From NCBI RefSeq assembly GCF_018130165.1, contig NZ_JAFCLZ010000003.1, positions 310,001-374,000 of the forward strand: 64,000 bases of DNA, given 5' to 3'. The notes below the pieces were generated by a model that was not told the origin of the DNA, did no database searches, and saw only the letters and a list, made by a program, of their open reading frames with translations. Positions 46,395 to 54,840 of this stretch are shown here, one piece after another. How positions within the stretch are numbered: position 1 is the stretch's first letter; each line of letters starts with the position of its first letter. Origin of the DNA: Bradyrhizobium sp. JYMT SZCCT0180. GTDB taxonomy: Bacteria > Pseudomonadota > Alphaproteobacteria > Rhizobiales > Xanthobacteraceae. The translations under genes and the position numbers were made by a program.

Positions 46395-47720
46395 ATGCGT
46401 AGCTTGCTTCGCTCCCGTCGTGGTTCCGCCGCCTTCGCAACCGTTGTCGCCCTGGTGCCGCTGATAGGCGTGGTCGCACTCGGGGGCGAGGCGGGATCGT
46501 GGTACGTTACCAGGCAACACGCGCAGAATGCTGCCGATGCGGCAGCCTATTCGGGCGCCGTACAACAGTTGTGCTTATCGGGCTCAGCGTGCGCGGTTAC
46601 ACAATCAGTGGACTATCGCGCAAAGCAAGCCGCGGCACAGAACGCGTTCTGCAACTCGGGCAGCAGCTATCCTGGCTCCAAATGTGTCACCAGCCCTTCA
46701 GGAGTCTCGCATTCCGTCCAGATCGCTTCGCTCGGTTCATGGAAGGGGACAGCAGGAACGTACATTCAGGCCACTGTGAGCCAGCAACAACCAGCATATC
46801 TGGCGAGAGTGTTTGGTTTGTCCACGGTCAACATAGCCGCGACAGCCGTTGCCAAAGTACAGATTATAGAGAAGCCGCCATGCGTCCTGGCATTGAGCGG
46901 CCCTATCGGTATCCAAGGCAGCGCGAACATCAATGCGCCGAATTGCGGCATGGCCTCGAACAGTACGGCCAAGAATGCAATAGACTTCACCGGCGGCGGG
47001 ATGACCGTGAATCTCGGCTCGCTAACGACTGTCGGCGGCTGCACGGGGCAAGCGCAGTTCTGCGACCCCGCGCTAACCTATATGCCGGCGCCGATCCCCA
47101 ATCCCTTCTCCGCGCTTGACGGGATTACGATACCGACGCTCGCGAAGTGTTCAGGTAGCGCTCTGACCGCTTACAGCGCCGCGACCCCTTGCAGGAACGA
47201 CAAGTTTAAACTGCAAGGTAATGGCACCGGCCCCACATTGACGGGTGGCGTCTACTTCATCTCTGACACATTCACCCTGACTGGCGGCGTGTCGGTCTCC
47301 GGCACGGCACTGTTCATCCTGTTGCCCGGCGCGAGTTTGAAGGTGACTGGCAATAGTGCTCTCAATCTCACCGGCAACCCGTCGGTCGCGACCTCGCAGC
47401 TTCCGTCTGCACTTCAACCCCACGCGAGCCTGTTCGCCAATATGGCGCTCTATAAGGTCACTGATCCTGATACGAGCAAGAACGGCCCGAACGACGTACA
47501 ACTTGGCGGAACTTCCGGTATCAATTTGAAAGGGATCATGTACCTGCCGAGCGCGAATGTGGCGTTTCAGGGCAATCCGACGCTCAACTTGGCCGGCGGA
47601 GCGTGTGGCGAGTTGATCTCCAAGTCAGTCGAGTTCAACGGCAATGCGACCTTCGACACCACAGGGTGCCCATCGCAAACGAAACTAGTTAGCAGCCAGT
47701 ATGTCCAGTTGGTGCAGTGA
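46395..47720 (+). CDS. tadG: TadG-like pilus assembly protein
   Basis: 441 aa. N-terminal RRGSAAFATVVALVPLIGVV helix, then WYVTRQHAQNAADAAAYSGA, the hallmark of TadG-like (DUF2134) N-termini. A long Gly/Ser/Asn-rich periplasmic region with beta-helix-like repetitiveness (for example GTGPTLTGGVYFISDTFTLTG) follows, with few charges and several Cys. Unlike classical TadG there is no obvious von Willebrand A domain. Probably a tip or envelope-spanning component. Overlaps the next start by one base. Confidence 0.82.
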   Translation: MRSLLRSRRGSAAFATVVALVPLIGVVALGGEAGSWYVTRQHAQNAADAAAYSGAVQQLCLSGSACAVTQSVDYRAKQAAAQNAFCNSGSSYPGSKCVTSPSGVSHSVQIASLGSWKGTAGTYIQATVSQQQPAYLARVFGLSTVNIAATAVAKVQIIEKPPCVLALSGPIGIQGSANINAPNCGMASNSTAKNAIDFTGGGMTVNLGSLTTVGGCTGQAQFCDPALTYMPAPIPNPFSALDGITIPTLAKCSGSALTAYSAATPCRNDKFKLQGNGTGPTLTGGVYFISDTFTLTGGVSVSGTALFILLPGASLKVTGNSALNLTGNPSVATSQLPSALQPHASLFANMALYKVTDPDTSKNGPNDVQLGGTSGINLKGIMYLPSANVAFQGNPTLNLAGGACGELISKSVEFNGNATFDTTGCPSQTKLVSSQYVQLVQ

Positions 47721-48124
47721 TGAGAAAGCTCGATCAGCGCGGCATCGGTGCGATGGAATTTTGCCTCGTTGCCGCGCCGCTTTTCATTCTGATGTTCGCC
47801 ATCTTTGATCTGGGGCGTTACGCAATCACCATGCAGTCATTGCGGACGCTCGCGAATGCCGGCGCCCGGACATGGATGATCAACGACTGCTACGTCAACA
47901 ACGTGATGAAAAAAGCTTCACCAACCTGTGCCGGTGATCCCCTGCCAGCCCTTGCGGACAAAAAAGCCGTTGCCCCAATGATAGGCGGTCTCTCGCCGAC
48001 GCTGAACACGGCCACGGGAGGCGGCGCACTTACTGTTACGGCATCTGTGACTTTCAACATGCTGATGCCGATATGGGGCTCAACATTGAACAACCCGAGC
48101 GCGACCACAACAATTCCTTTCTAA
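47720..48124 (+). CDS. tadE: TadE-family minor pilin
   Basis: 134 aa from the ATG at 47720 (TGATG overlap). N-terminus MRKLDQRGIGAMEFCLVAAPLFILM is a TadE-type helix with Gly and Glu spaced as at a prepilin cleavage site, then FDLGRYAITMQSLRTLANAGAR. The short periplasmic tail has two Cys. A second minor pilin of Tad2. Confidence 0.85.
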   Translation: MRKLDQRGIGAMEFCLVAAPLFILMFAIFDLGRYAITMQSLRTLANAGARTWMINDCYVNNVMKKASPTCAGDPLPALADKKAVAPMIGGLSPTLNTATGGGALTVTASVTFNMLMPIWGSTLNNPSATTTIPF

Positions 48125-48145
48125 CACCTCCCGGGCACCTGGCCG

Positions 48146-49291
48146 ATGAACATTCGACGAGCTCACTGCGATCGCGGTCACGATGATGCCGGATGTGAAA
48201 CCACGACAAATGCCACCATGACATCGTCATTGCCGCAGGCCGTGATGCCAGCCCAACGTTTGGGCCGGGTCGCGATCTTCCAGTGGCGTTTGGTTTGGGC
48301 GATGATTTGTCTTCTGTTGGTAGTCGATTTTGTGTGGGCTTCGCACGTCGGGCTTTCGGTTGGTGCCGGATTGAACGCCGGCATAGTGATAACTATGCTC
48401 GTCCTTTCGATGATATACGATCGCCGCAATCGCGCCATAGCAGACATGACAGCGGCGACCGCTTCGTGGGTAGCTCTCATGAGCGCGGGTGTCGTGCTGA
48501 GCTACCTTGCCGCTAGTTGCGCACTACCGTTGCAAGACGGAATGATGGAGCGGTTGGATCGCGTCATCGGTTTTGACTGGTTAGCCTGGCACAATGCGAT
48601 GCTTAGCTGGCCTGCTCTAAGCTGGCTGTTGACAATTATATACTACAGCTTGCAGCCGCAGGCTGCCCTTGCGATCGTCTACCTTACCGTGTCGGGCAGG
48701 ACCGGACGCATCAAGGAGTTACTGCTGTTGGCGGGCGTAACCTTGGTGGTGACCATTTCAGTCTCAACGATCTGGCCGACGCTGGGCCCGTGCGCGGCCA
48801 ACGGGCCCAGCATTGGGCCGTGCGCGACGAATAGCAGTGGCGACATTGCCTATCTGAGAGATCTGCTGGCACTTCGTGCGGGCGGGCCTTGGCATTTTGA
48901 GTTGTGGGCGATGGATGGCATCGTAACGATGCCATCGTATCACACTGTTGGGGCGGTGTTGCTGACTTATGCCTTTCGCGGTACCGGTCTGCTCGGATAC
49001 GGGATCGCAACGCTGAACGCGGCGATGCTGATTTCGATACCGCCGATCGGCGGGCATTATCTGGTCGACGTGATCGCCGGCGCGGCGCTGGCGCTCGGGG
49101 CGATCGCCATCCAGCGAGCGGCAACAAGGCGTGGAGTGAGCCGAATTAAGCTCGGCCTTGCGCGCGAGACGTTTGTCGGCAGGGCCGTCGATTTGGCACG
49201 CGGTTCCGTTCTCAAGCCTGCGCGAATTCCGGCGCAGGCACTGGCCGTAAAATCCGGGCGTCTGCATGACGCGCGAGACGGTGGAACCTAA
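48146..49291 (+). CDS. PAP2-superfamily membrane protein (AUR1-like)
   Basis: 381 aa from the ATG at 48146, or 357 aa from the ATG at 48218; neither has a strong ribosome site. Six or more hydrophobic segments. C-terminal PAP2/AUR1-type motifs MPSYHTVGAVLL and GGHYLVDVIAGAA carry the catalytic His residues; the first (Kx6RP) motif of classical PAP2 is absent, as in inositol-phosphoceramide-synthase-like members. A loop with GPCAANGPSIGPCATN repeats its GPCA unit. It lies inside the Tad2 gene order, between tadE and cpaC. Role there unknown. Confidence 0.8.
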   Translation: MNIRRAHCDRGHDDAGCETTTNATMTSSLPQAVMPAQRLGRVAIFQWRLVWAMICLLLVVDFVWASHVGLSVGAGLNAGIVITMLVLSMIYDRRNRAIADMTAATASWVALMSAGVVLSYLAASCALPLQDGMMERLDRVIGFDWLAWHNAMLSWPALSWLLTIIYYSLQPQAALAIVYLTVSGRTGRIKELLLLAGVTLVVTISVSTIWPTLGPCAANGPSIGPCATNSSGDIAYLRDLLALRAGGPWHFELWAMDGIVTMPSYHTVGAVLLTYAFRGTGLLGYGIATLNAAMLISIPPIGGHYLVDVIAGAALALGAIAIQRAATRRGVSRIKLGLARETFVGRAVDLARGSVLKPARIPAQALAVKSGRLHDARDGGT

Positions 49292-49649
49292 CGGGCTATA
49301 TTCAACTCATCGGGAATATGGCGGACGGCAGGCGATCGCGTACCGTTTTTCGCATCGCACAAAAAGGTGGTGCTCACTCGCAACATTAGGAAATATTCGC
49401 TGAGGTTGCAGCAACCTAATGAGGGTCTCTCCTTGCAAGCGAGGAGCATGACGGATGATGATCTTGGAGTCGCATTCGCGGCCGGCAGGAGAGCCCTCAC
49501 TGAGGCCAGCGCGCGTCGGGAATGCGCAGTAACGATTTATAGTGGGAAAAACTGGTAACCTCTGCGACGTGGCTCGCGAAGGAGAGTTTTAAGAGGCTGA
49601 GACCGTAAGTTTACGGGGACAGAAGTGGATCGCGTCGAGGGGGAATCGA
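49292..49649. other. Intergenic region before cpaC
   Basis: 358 bp. A 36-codon frame at 49448-49558 (MTDDDLGVAFAAGRRALTE...) has a GAGGAG just before its ATG but is too short to trust. The nested inverted repeats listed next suggest the second half of Tad2 has its own promoter here. Confidence 0.5.
49384..49421. promoter_or_regulatory. Nested inverted repeats upstream of cpaC (Tad2)
   Basis: CATTAGG (49384) pairs with CCTAATG (49415), and AGGTTGC-A-GCAACCT (49403-49417) is a perfect 15-bp palindrome sharing bases with it. The two structures are mutually exclusive if formed in RNA. About 230 bp before the cpaC start. Confidence 0.5.
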
Positions 49650-51266
49650 ATGAAGGGCGGTCGCGTTTCGGGTAGGGCAGGAGGGAGGCTTCTGGCCTCG
49701 AGCATGATCGCTCTTGGCGCTGCGCTTGCCTTGATTGATTCCGCCGAGCTCGCGGGCGCGGCAGATCGGCGAGGCTCCTCCGGCGGCGGCGTCTTCGTCA
49801 GCGAAATGAATGACGTCCAGCGGGTCAAGGTGATCCTCAACAAGTCCCGCACCTTCAGGGTCGATGCGCCTTTTTCGACGATTGTCGCGGGGTCGCCTGA
49901 CATTGTCGACGTGAAGTCACTGAGCGATCAGTTGATCTACATCCAGGGCAAGCAGACCGGCACCACCAACGTCATCCTGTTCGACAATTCGATGAAGCAG
50001 ATCGGCATTCTCGATGTCGAGGTTGCGATCGATACCGGCAATCTGCAGCAGAACATCCGCAACAGCACCGGCACGCGCGGCATTCGCGTCTCCTCCGGGG
50101 AGGGCCAGGTGGTGTTGAGCGGAACTGCAGCGGACGCGGTCGCCGCCGAGCGAGCCATGGCGATTGCCACCGGCATGGTCGCGAAGGGTGGCACCGTCGT
50201 CAACGCCATGAACGTGGCTGGACCCCAACAGGTCATGCTGGAGGTACGCTTTCTCGAGGTTAACCGCCAAGCTGGCCGCAACCTCGGCGTGAACCTTTAT
50301 GCGGCGAATGCCAATGGATCGAATATTGCTAATTCCGGGCTTGGCGGGGCCAATTCGATCAATACGAATAGCGGTCGAGTCCCGATGCCCAACGTTAACC
50401 CTCCAGCTGGTTCCATTCCGTTACTAGGAACGGCGGGGACGCTCATTGGCGCCGCGGGCGGTGTGGCTCCTACCCCATTCGGAAGTTTGTTGACCAGCAT
50501 CGTTCGAACTGCAAGCGGCGGGTCGGTCGATTTGCTGATCACGGCTTTGGAGGAGAAAGGGTTGGTGCGCCGGCTGGCGGAGCCGAATTTGACAACGCTG
50601 TCGGGCGATGCGGCGCGCTTCCTGGCCGGCGGTGAATTTCCAGTGCCGATCCCGAACACGACTTCGACCGGCTTTCCCACCGTCACGATCGACTACAAGA
50701 AGTTCGGTGTCGAGCTGGCGTTCGTGCCCACGGTTCTCTCCCGCGGCGTGATCAACCTTCGGGTTGAGCCGTCGGTCAGTGAACTTGATTTCTCCAATGC
50801 GATCACGATCTCGGGGACGACAGTTCCAGCGTTGACCCGCCGCGATGCGCGCACCACGGTCGAGCTGCGCGACGGCCAGAGCTTTGCGATCGCCGGCCTG
50901 CTGCAAACGCGCAACCGGCAGGACGTCTCGCAATTGCCCTGGATCGGCTCGGTGCCGGTGCTCGGCGCGCTGTTCCGCAGTTCGTCGTACCAGCAGGAGG
51001 AAACCGATCTGGTGATCATCGTCACGCCGCGCCTGGTGGCGCCGGCGGTGCCGGGGCAGCAACTGGCCTCACCGCTGGACTCCCGCCTGCCGGCTAATGA
51101 CGTCGATTTCTTCCTCAACGGCCAGATGGAAGTGAAAAAGCGCTACAACGACTATGTCAATTCTGGCGGCGAGGTGAAGGGACCGTACGGCCACATCATC
51201 GCCCCCGAGCTGCGTAACTCGGCGCCGGCTCCCGTTTCTGGTCCAGCCATCAAAACCCTGAACTGA
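49650..51266 (+). CDS. cpaC: CpaC/RcpA secretin (Tad2)
   Basis: 538 aa. Signal peptide, then VILNKSRTFRVDAPFSTIVAGSPDIVDV (N-terminal Tad-secretin domain), BON-like region (VVLSGTAADAVAAERAM) and the secretin domain ending in SVPVLGALFRSSSYQQEETDLVIIVTP. An Asn/Gly-rich insertion at about residues 215-270 is absent from the Tad1 copy. Forms the outer-membrane pore. The lipoprotein gene follows after 9 bp. Confidence 0.93.
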   Translation: MKGGRVSGRAGGRLLASSMIALGAALALIDSAELAGAADRRGSSGGGVFVSEMNDVQRVKVILNKSRTFRVDAPFSTIVAGSPDIVDVKSLSDQLIYIQGKQTGTTNVILFDNSMKQIGILDVEVAIDTGNLQQNIRNSTGTRGIRVSSGEGQVVLSGTAADAVAAERAMAIATGMVAKGGTVVNAMNVAGPQQVMLEVRFLEVNRQAGRNLGVNLYAANANGSNIANSGLGGANSINTNSGRVPMPNVNPPAGSIPLLGTAGTLIGAAGGVAPTPFGSLLTSIVRTASGGSVDLLITALEEKGLVRRLAEPNLTTLSGDAARFLAGGEFPVPIPNTTSTGFPTVTIDYKKFGVELAFVPTVLSRGVINLRVEPSVSELDFSNAITISGTTVPALTRRDARTTVELRDGQSFAIAGLLQTRNRQDVSQLPWIGSVPVLGALFRSSSYQQEETDLVIIVTPRLVAPAVPGQQLASPLDSRLPANDVDFFLNGQMEVKKRYNDYVNSGGEVKGPYGHIIAPELRNSAPAPVSGPAIKTLN

Positions 51267-51275
51267 GGACGAACT

Positions 51276-51674
51276 ATGCGCATCAGATTGCTGGCCATAT
51301 TCGCTCCGCTCCTGCTGGGGGGCTGCTATGGATTGGCGGGGCATGACGAGGTGGACCGCTACTTCCAGCGTTCCGACACCATCACGATGACCGCCGGCGA
51401 CGCCAAGCAGGTGAACGCCGTCACCCACACCATCCATCCATGGCCGCGATACGTCGGTGATCGCAGGATCGCGACCGACGCCCGGCGCGTCGGCGCCGCC
51501 GTGACACGCTATGGCAACACGAAACAGCCGGTCGATCAGCTTCCCGACATCGGCGATGGGGGCAAGCAGATGGGCGTGCGGACTGCCCCAACCCAGAACG
51601 TCAACATAGAAGGATTGGGAGCCGGATCGGCGGCTGGCGTATCGGTGCCGGTCGGTGGCGTAGGGGGCAGGTAA
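51276..51674 (+). CDS. Small lipoprotein of the Tad2 locus
   Basis: 132 aa. Signal peptide with lipobox LLGGC. The mature part includes HDEVDRYFQRSDTITMTAGDAK and HPWPRYVGDRR, then a Gly-rich tail. No CpaD signature. Its position directly after cpaC is where cpaD would be expected, so it may be a functional replacement. I recall similar short proteins beside rhizobial cpaC genes but cannot name a family. Confidence 0.7.
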   Translation: MRIRLLAIFAPLLLGGCYGLAGHDEVDRYFQRSDTITMTAGDAKQVNAVTHTIHPWPRYVGDRRIATDARRVGAAVTRYGNTKQPVDQLPDIGDGGKQMGVRTAPTQNVNIEGLGAGSAAGVSVPVGGVGGR

Positions 51675-51746
51675 CTGTTTTTCATAACTAAGTGCAGCGA
51701 TGATATTTGCACTGGTCCGCTGGACCGGGGCGGGGGATCAAGGGTT

Positions 51747-52283
51747 ATGCGTCGTCTCATTCTAATGCTGACCTGTTGCTGGTTGGCGACCGGCCTTGCG
51801 GCGTGTGACACCACAACGAGAGACGCGGCTATCGTCGCTCCCGCGAATCCGGCGGGCGCGGACCCCGTGCAGGAGCCCACCGACGTCAAATATTACCCCT
51901 CCGACGAGCCGGTCCGGCTTGGGCTGGAGCATTTCAACCGCGGCAGTTACGGGATCGCCCAGCGCTATTTCAAGGACGGTGTCGAGAAGTCGCCGAAGGA
52001 TTTGACCGCCTGGATGGGGCTCGCAGCGAGCTATGATCGGTTGCGTCGTTTTGATCTCGCCGATCAGGCTTACGCGCAAGCGACCAAGCTGGGGGGTGAA
52101 ACCATTCAACTCCTGAATGATCAGGGATATTCATACATGCTGCGCGGCAATCTGAATGCGGCGCGGCGAAAGTTTGAGAGGGCTTATTCGCTCGACCCGA
52201 CCAACCCGGTGGTCATCAACAACCTTGAGCTGCTCAATGGCAGCCGGCGGTTCATCGAGAGGCCGCCGAATAATCAGCCATAG
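51747..52283 (+). CDS. tadD: TadD-like tetratricopeptide lipoprotein (Tad2)
   Basis: 178 aa. Lipobox LAAC, then three TPR units (EPVRLGLEHFNRGSYGIAQRYF, TAWMGLAASYDRLRRFDLADQAY, NDQGYSYMLRGNLNAARRKFE). Shorter than the Tad1 TadD. Pilotin-type role for the neighbouring secretin is likely. Confidence 0.84.
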   Translation: MRRLILMLTCCWLATGLAACDTTTRDAAIVAPANPAGADPVQEPTDVKYYPSDEPVRLGLEHFNRGSYGIAQRYFKDGVEKSPKDLTAWMGLAASYDRLRRFDLADQAYAQATKLGGETIQLLNDQGYSYMLRGNLNAARRKFERAYSLDPTNPVVINNLELLNGSRRFIERPPNNQP

Positions 52284-52384
52284 CAGTAGAGTTGGCCGTA
52301 ACGAATTGATTTTACTGCTGTTTATTGCTCGGACGGCGCGTCCCGTGCCGGGAACTTTTAAGACAAGCTAAACGTTTTTGACGT

Positions 52385-52951
52385 ATGGCTGGTCGCATGA
52401 ACCATCGTCTTTTCACGCTGCAATTTCTCGGACCGCTTGCGCTTTTTACCGCCACGCTTTGTGCCGAATTGGCCGCGCGGGCCCTTCAATATGCCCCCAG
52501 CTCGGAAGTCCTCTGGTTCATAAATCTGAGGGTGTTCGGCATCTTTCAGCGCAGCTACGCATCGTTGAGCTATCTCGTTCCAGTTGACGGGTTTCAGTTG
52601 TTCGGGGTTGCGCTTCCGATCTTCGCGCTTGCCTGCATTGGGCTCGCAGCCAGGTCCAGGCTCCCTTTCACGGTCGCAACGCATTTGAGCGTCGTCTATG
52701 CCGGCCTTTTGGTCTTCTCCTGGCAGGTCGGCGTACCCACCGTCACACAGGCATCGTTCGGAACGATGGCGGTCCCGTCGGGTGTTGGCCTGTATGTGAT
52801 GGCGACCATTTTAGGGACTTGTCTTCTGTCCTTTGCGGTTACGCACCTGCTCTATTTCCTCGCCGTCGGAAGGGAAGTTCGAGCTCTGGTAAGGGCGTTG
52901 TCCAGAATGGTTCGCAGATTCGATCATTCAACGGGCTTTGGTTTCAGGTAG
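52385..52951 (+). CDS. Hypothetical membrane protein
   Basis: 188 aa (ATG 52385, or ATG 52397). Four or five hydrophobic segments and a basic C-terminus (RALVRALSRMVRRF). No motif recognised. Between tadD and flp2 of Tad2, in the same orientation. A role with the pilus is suggested only by position. Confidence 0.65.
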   Translation: MAGRMNHRLFTLQFLGPLALFTATLCAELAARALQYAPSSEVLWFINLRVFGIFQRSYASLSYLVPVDGFQLFGVALPIFALACIGLAARSRLPFTVATHLSVVYAGLLVFSWQVGVPTVTQASFGTMAVPSGVGLYVMATILGTCLLSFAVTHLLYFLAVGREVRALVRALSRMVRRFDHSTGFGFR

Positions 52952-53143
52952 CGCTGCTGACAGAGCGGCCGTATCCACCCGCATCGCAACACTCCTAACC
53001 ATCGCCACGGACGAGGGGTGATTTGCTCGTCCAGTCATGGTAGAATTAGCCAATGATTAGCAGGACATCCCTCTGGCCCAAATGAATTACCCCATTGGTA
53101 GGTTTCTCTGACAAGGCTCGCGATTCCCATTTCATTTTGAAAG

Positions 53144-53158
53144 TAGGATTTGCTCCTA
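53144..53158 (+). promoter_or_regulatory. Hairpin masking the flp2 ribosome site
   Basis: TAGGA (53144) and TCCTA (53154) are perfectly complementary with a 5-base loop. The first arm holds the only Shine-Dalgarno-like AGGA, and the second ends on the A of the flp2 ATG. In RNA it would hide the ribosome site. Confidence 0.55.
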
Positions 53159-53376
53159 TGTTGAACCATTATGTTCAGAAGACCGCCGAAGCCTTGAAGC
53201 GTGTGCGCGTGGACAAGGACGGTGTAGTGTCATTCGAGTACGTGTTGGTCGCGGCTTGTATCATCACCGCGTTGGGTGCTGCGTTCGGTTCTGTTGGTGC
53301 TGGTGCTATTACGACGACGCTGACGGCCGGACTAACCGCTGTCCTCACCGCTTTCTCTACGTTTGTCGCTGGATAA
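53158..53376 (+). CDS. flp: Flp-family type IVb pilin (flp2)
   Basis: 72 aa from the ATG at 53158. Leader ending KDG, then VVSFEYVLVAACI, identical to flp1 over VVSFEY and VAACI. The leader is longer and the C-terminus (TAGLTAVLTAFSTFVAG) differs. Prepilin cleavage after Gly by CpaA expected. It stands last in the Tad2 region, about 14 kb from flp1, and has its own leader. Alternative pilin or regulated isoform. Confidence 0.9.
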   Translation: MLNHYVQKTAEALKRVRVDKDGVVSFEYVLVAACIITALGAAFGSVGAGAITTTLTAGLTAVLTAFSTFVAG

Positions 53377-53507
53377 TATGTTCGGCGCCCAAGTTTGCCC
53401 CCTGATCGGCGTCCAAAATCGGCTCTGGCACTTTTGATCAGCTTGAAGCAAATCGAGTTGCCGCGGTCGTACATTGCCGTCTGACGAGCGTAAAGCGGGC
53501 GGCTCCG

Positions 53508-54098
53508 TTATCGCTCCGGCTCGGCGCGACTGACATCCGCTCCCATCGATCGAAGATCTGCAAGACTAAGCCATTCCACTTCGCCGGGCGGCGTGTTCAC
53601 CATGCGACGAATGATCGGCGAGGGAACATCCAAAGCCTTCGCAATTTCTGCCATAGACGTGGTTGCAGCTCTCGAAGACCGGACATCCTTATCGGAGGCG
53701 CCGTGCACTCCGATACGGGCGCTATTGTTGGCGTATTTTGCTTCACCTGCCGCGAAAATGAGAAAGCAAGCTGATGCGCACGTTGCGCTCCGCCCTACAT
53801 TTGTGGAGAGTTTTGCAAGCTTGACCGCGTCTGCTATCCGGACAGCTTCCAGCAAGTTGCCGCCATCAGAGTTCAACCGCAGCGAGGTCACCAGTTTGCC
53901 CGCATCATTCGCCTGCTTGATGCGCGCCTTCAGTAAGTCAGCGTCACCGGGCGCAATACTGCCGGAGATGGAAATTTCGACGCGATCGTCCCTGAGATCA
54001 ACGGATTTTACCTCGGCGGCGGCCGCGATCGACACGCTCAGCGCGAGCCCCGCACTCACAAGCCCGCCAGCCGCAATTCCCCACTTTTGCATTCCCAT
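53508..54098 (-). CDS. Periplasmic ClpP-fold (COG3904-like) protein
   Basis: 196 aa from the ATG at 54098, with GAGGA upstream. Signal peptide MQKWGIAAGGLVSAGLALS...AAAA. The body follows the ClpP/crotonase fold: ISISGSIAPGDADLLKARI, LRLNSDGGNLLEAVRIADAV, SATCASACFLIFAAG with a candidate nucleophilic Ser, and RIGVHGA with a candidate His. Known relatives are uncharacterised exported proteins. Whether it is a protease is unproven. Monocistronic, downstream of DUF3303. Confidence 0.78.
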   Translation of the reverse strand: MGMQKWGIAAGGLVSAGLALSVSIAAAAEVKSVDLRDDRVEISISGSIAPGDADLLKARIKQANDAGKLVTSLRLNSDGGNLLEAVRIADAVKLAKLSTNVGRSATCASACFLIFAAGEAKYANNSARIGVHGASDKDVRSSRAATTSMAEIAKALDVPSPIIRRMVNTPPGEVEWLSLADLRSMGADVSRAEPER

Positions 54099-54159
54099 TA
54101 TTCCTCGCGATAACGGCCCATCCAACCGCGCCTGGGAGGCGCCGGCGGCCAATCATTTA

Positions 54160-54191
54160 AAGCGCCCCGACTACTCCGGATCGGGGCGCTT
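54160..54191 (-). terminator. Terminator for the DUF3303-like gene
   Basis: A perfect 11-bp stem (AAGCGCCCCGA / TCGGGGCGCTT) with a 10-base loop, followed on the minus strand by TAAATGATT. It lies 24 bp after the DUF3303-like stop. Confidence 0.75.
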
Positions 54192-54214
54192 CAATGGACT
54201 AAAGCGGCCGTCGA

Positions 54215-54541
54215 TCAACCCTTTGATGCTTTACGCGCCCAATCAAGCGCTCCTGCTGATATCGGAACCACCTCGCCAACATCGAGCACAGGAGTAATCT
54301 TGACGTCATTCCAATAGTTGTACTTCGCAGCGAAGGCGGTGATGGCCTTCGGGTCATTGGTCTCAGCCAAAATAAATCCGCTCCTTCCGGCGAGGTCTGA
54401 AACAAACGCGTGGATCGTCAGTCCCTTTTCCTCTTCAGGCCTCCACTTACTGAACGCGGTTAGAAGCGCTTCACCCCCGGCAATGTTCTGATCAAAGGAA
54501 AGACCTGCCGTTCGAATTGTATACTCACACATATACTTCAT
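54215..54541 (-). CDS. DUF3303-like protein
   Basis: 108 aa, ATG at 54541 preceded by GGGAGGGAAA. The pattern of a short strand (MCEYTIRT), LLTAFSKWRPEE, HAFVSDLAGRSGFILAETND and AAKYNYWNDVKITPVLDV matches DUF3303-type ferredoxin-fold domains. Function unknown. A strong terminator follows. Confidence 0.7.
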   Translation of the reverse strand: MKYMCEYTIRTAGLSFDQNIAGGEALLTAFSKWRPEEEKGLTIHAFVSDLAGRSGFILAETNDPKAITAFAAKYNYWNDVKITPVLDVGEVVPISAGALDWARKASKG

Positions 54542-54641
54542 CGGTTTTCCCTCCCTGCACCGGGCAACATTGCCCTGGTTCCCACTATCCGAGCGAAATT
54601 CTCAAGAGCGTCCGAATCTGGATGTCAGAGATCTTGCTCGG

Positions 54642-54803
54642 TCATTTGCTGGCCTCGGGGCGCGAAGCAGTTGGTACTGGATCAGGATCACTGGCAGCTT
54701 GCGTGCTCCGTCTGAACACAAGCCCAAGCGAGCCCATCGCGATTAAAGCGGCTCCCGCGATCATCAGCCAATGCGGCAAGCCGATCGACGACAGCAGGTC
54801 CAT
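54642..54803 (-). CDS. Small single-pass membrane protein, 53 aa
   Basis: Start MDLLSSIGLPHWLMIAGA; one hydrophobic segment of about 20 residues followed by a basic FRRS stop-transfer and an acidic-proline tail. The ATG at 54803 has GAGGAAA upstream. Not recognised. It lies between the two genes of unknown function in the same orientation. Confidence 0.6.
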   Translation of the reverse strand: MDLLSSIGLPHWLMIAGAALIAMGSLGLVFRRSTQAASDPDPVPTASRPEASK

Positions 54804-54840
54804 TTGTTTCCTCTTCCCGTCGACCGGTAGGTGAGGGCGC

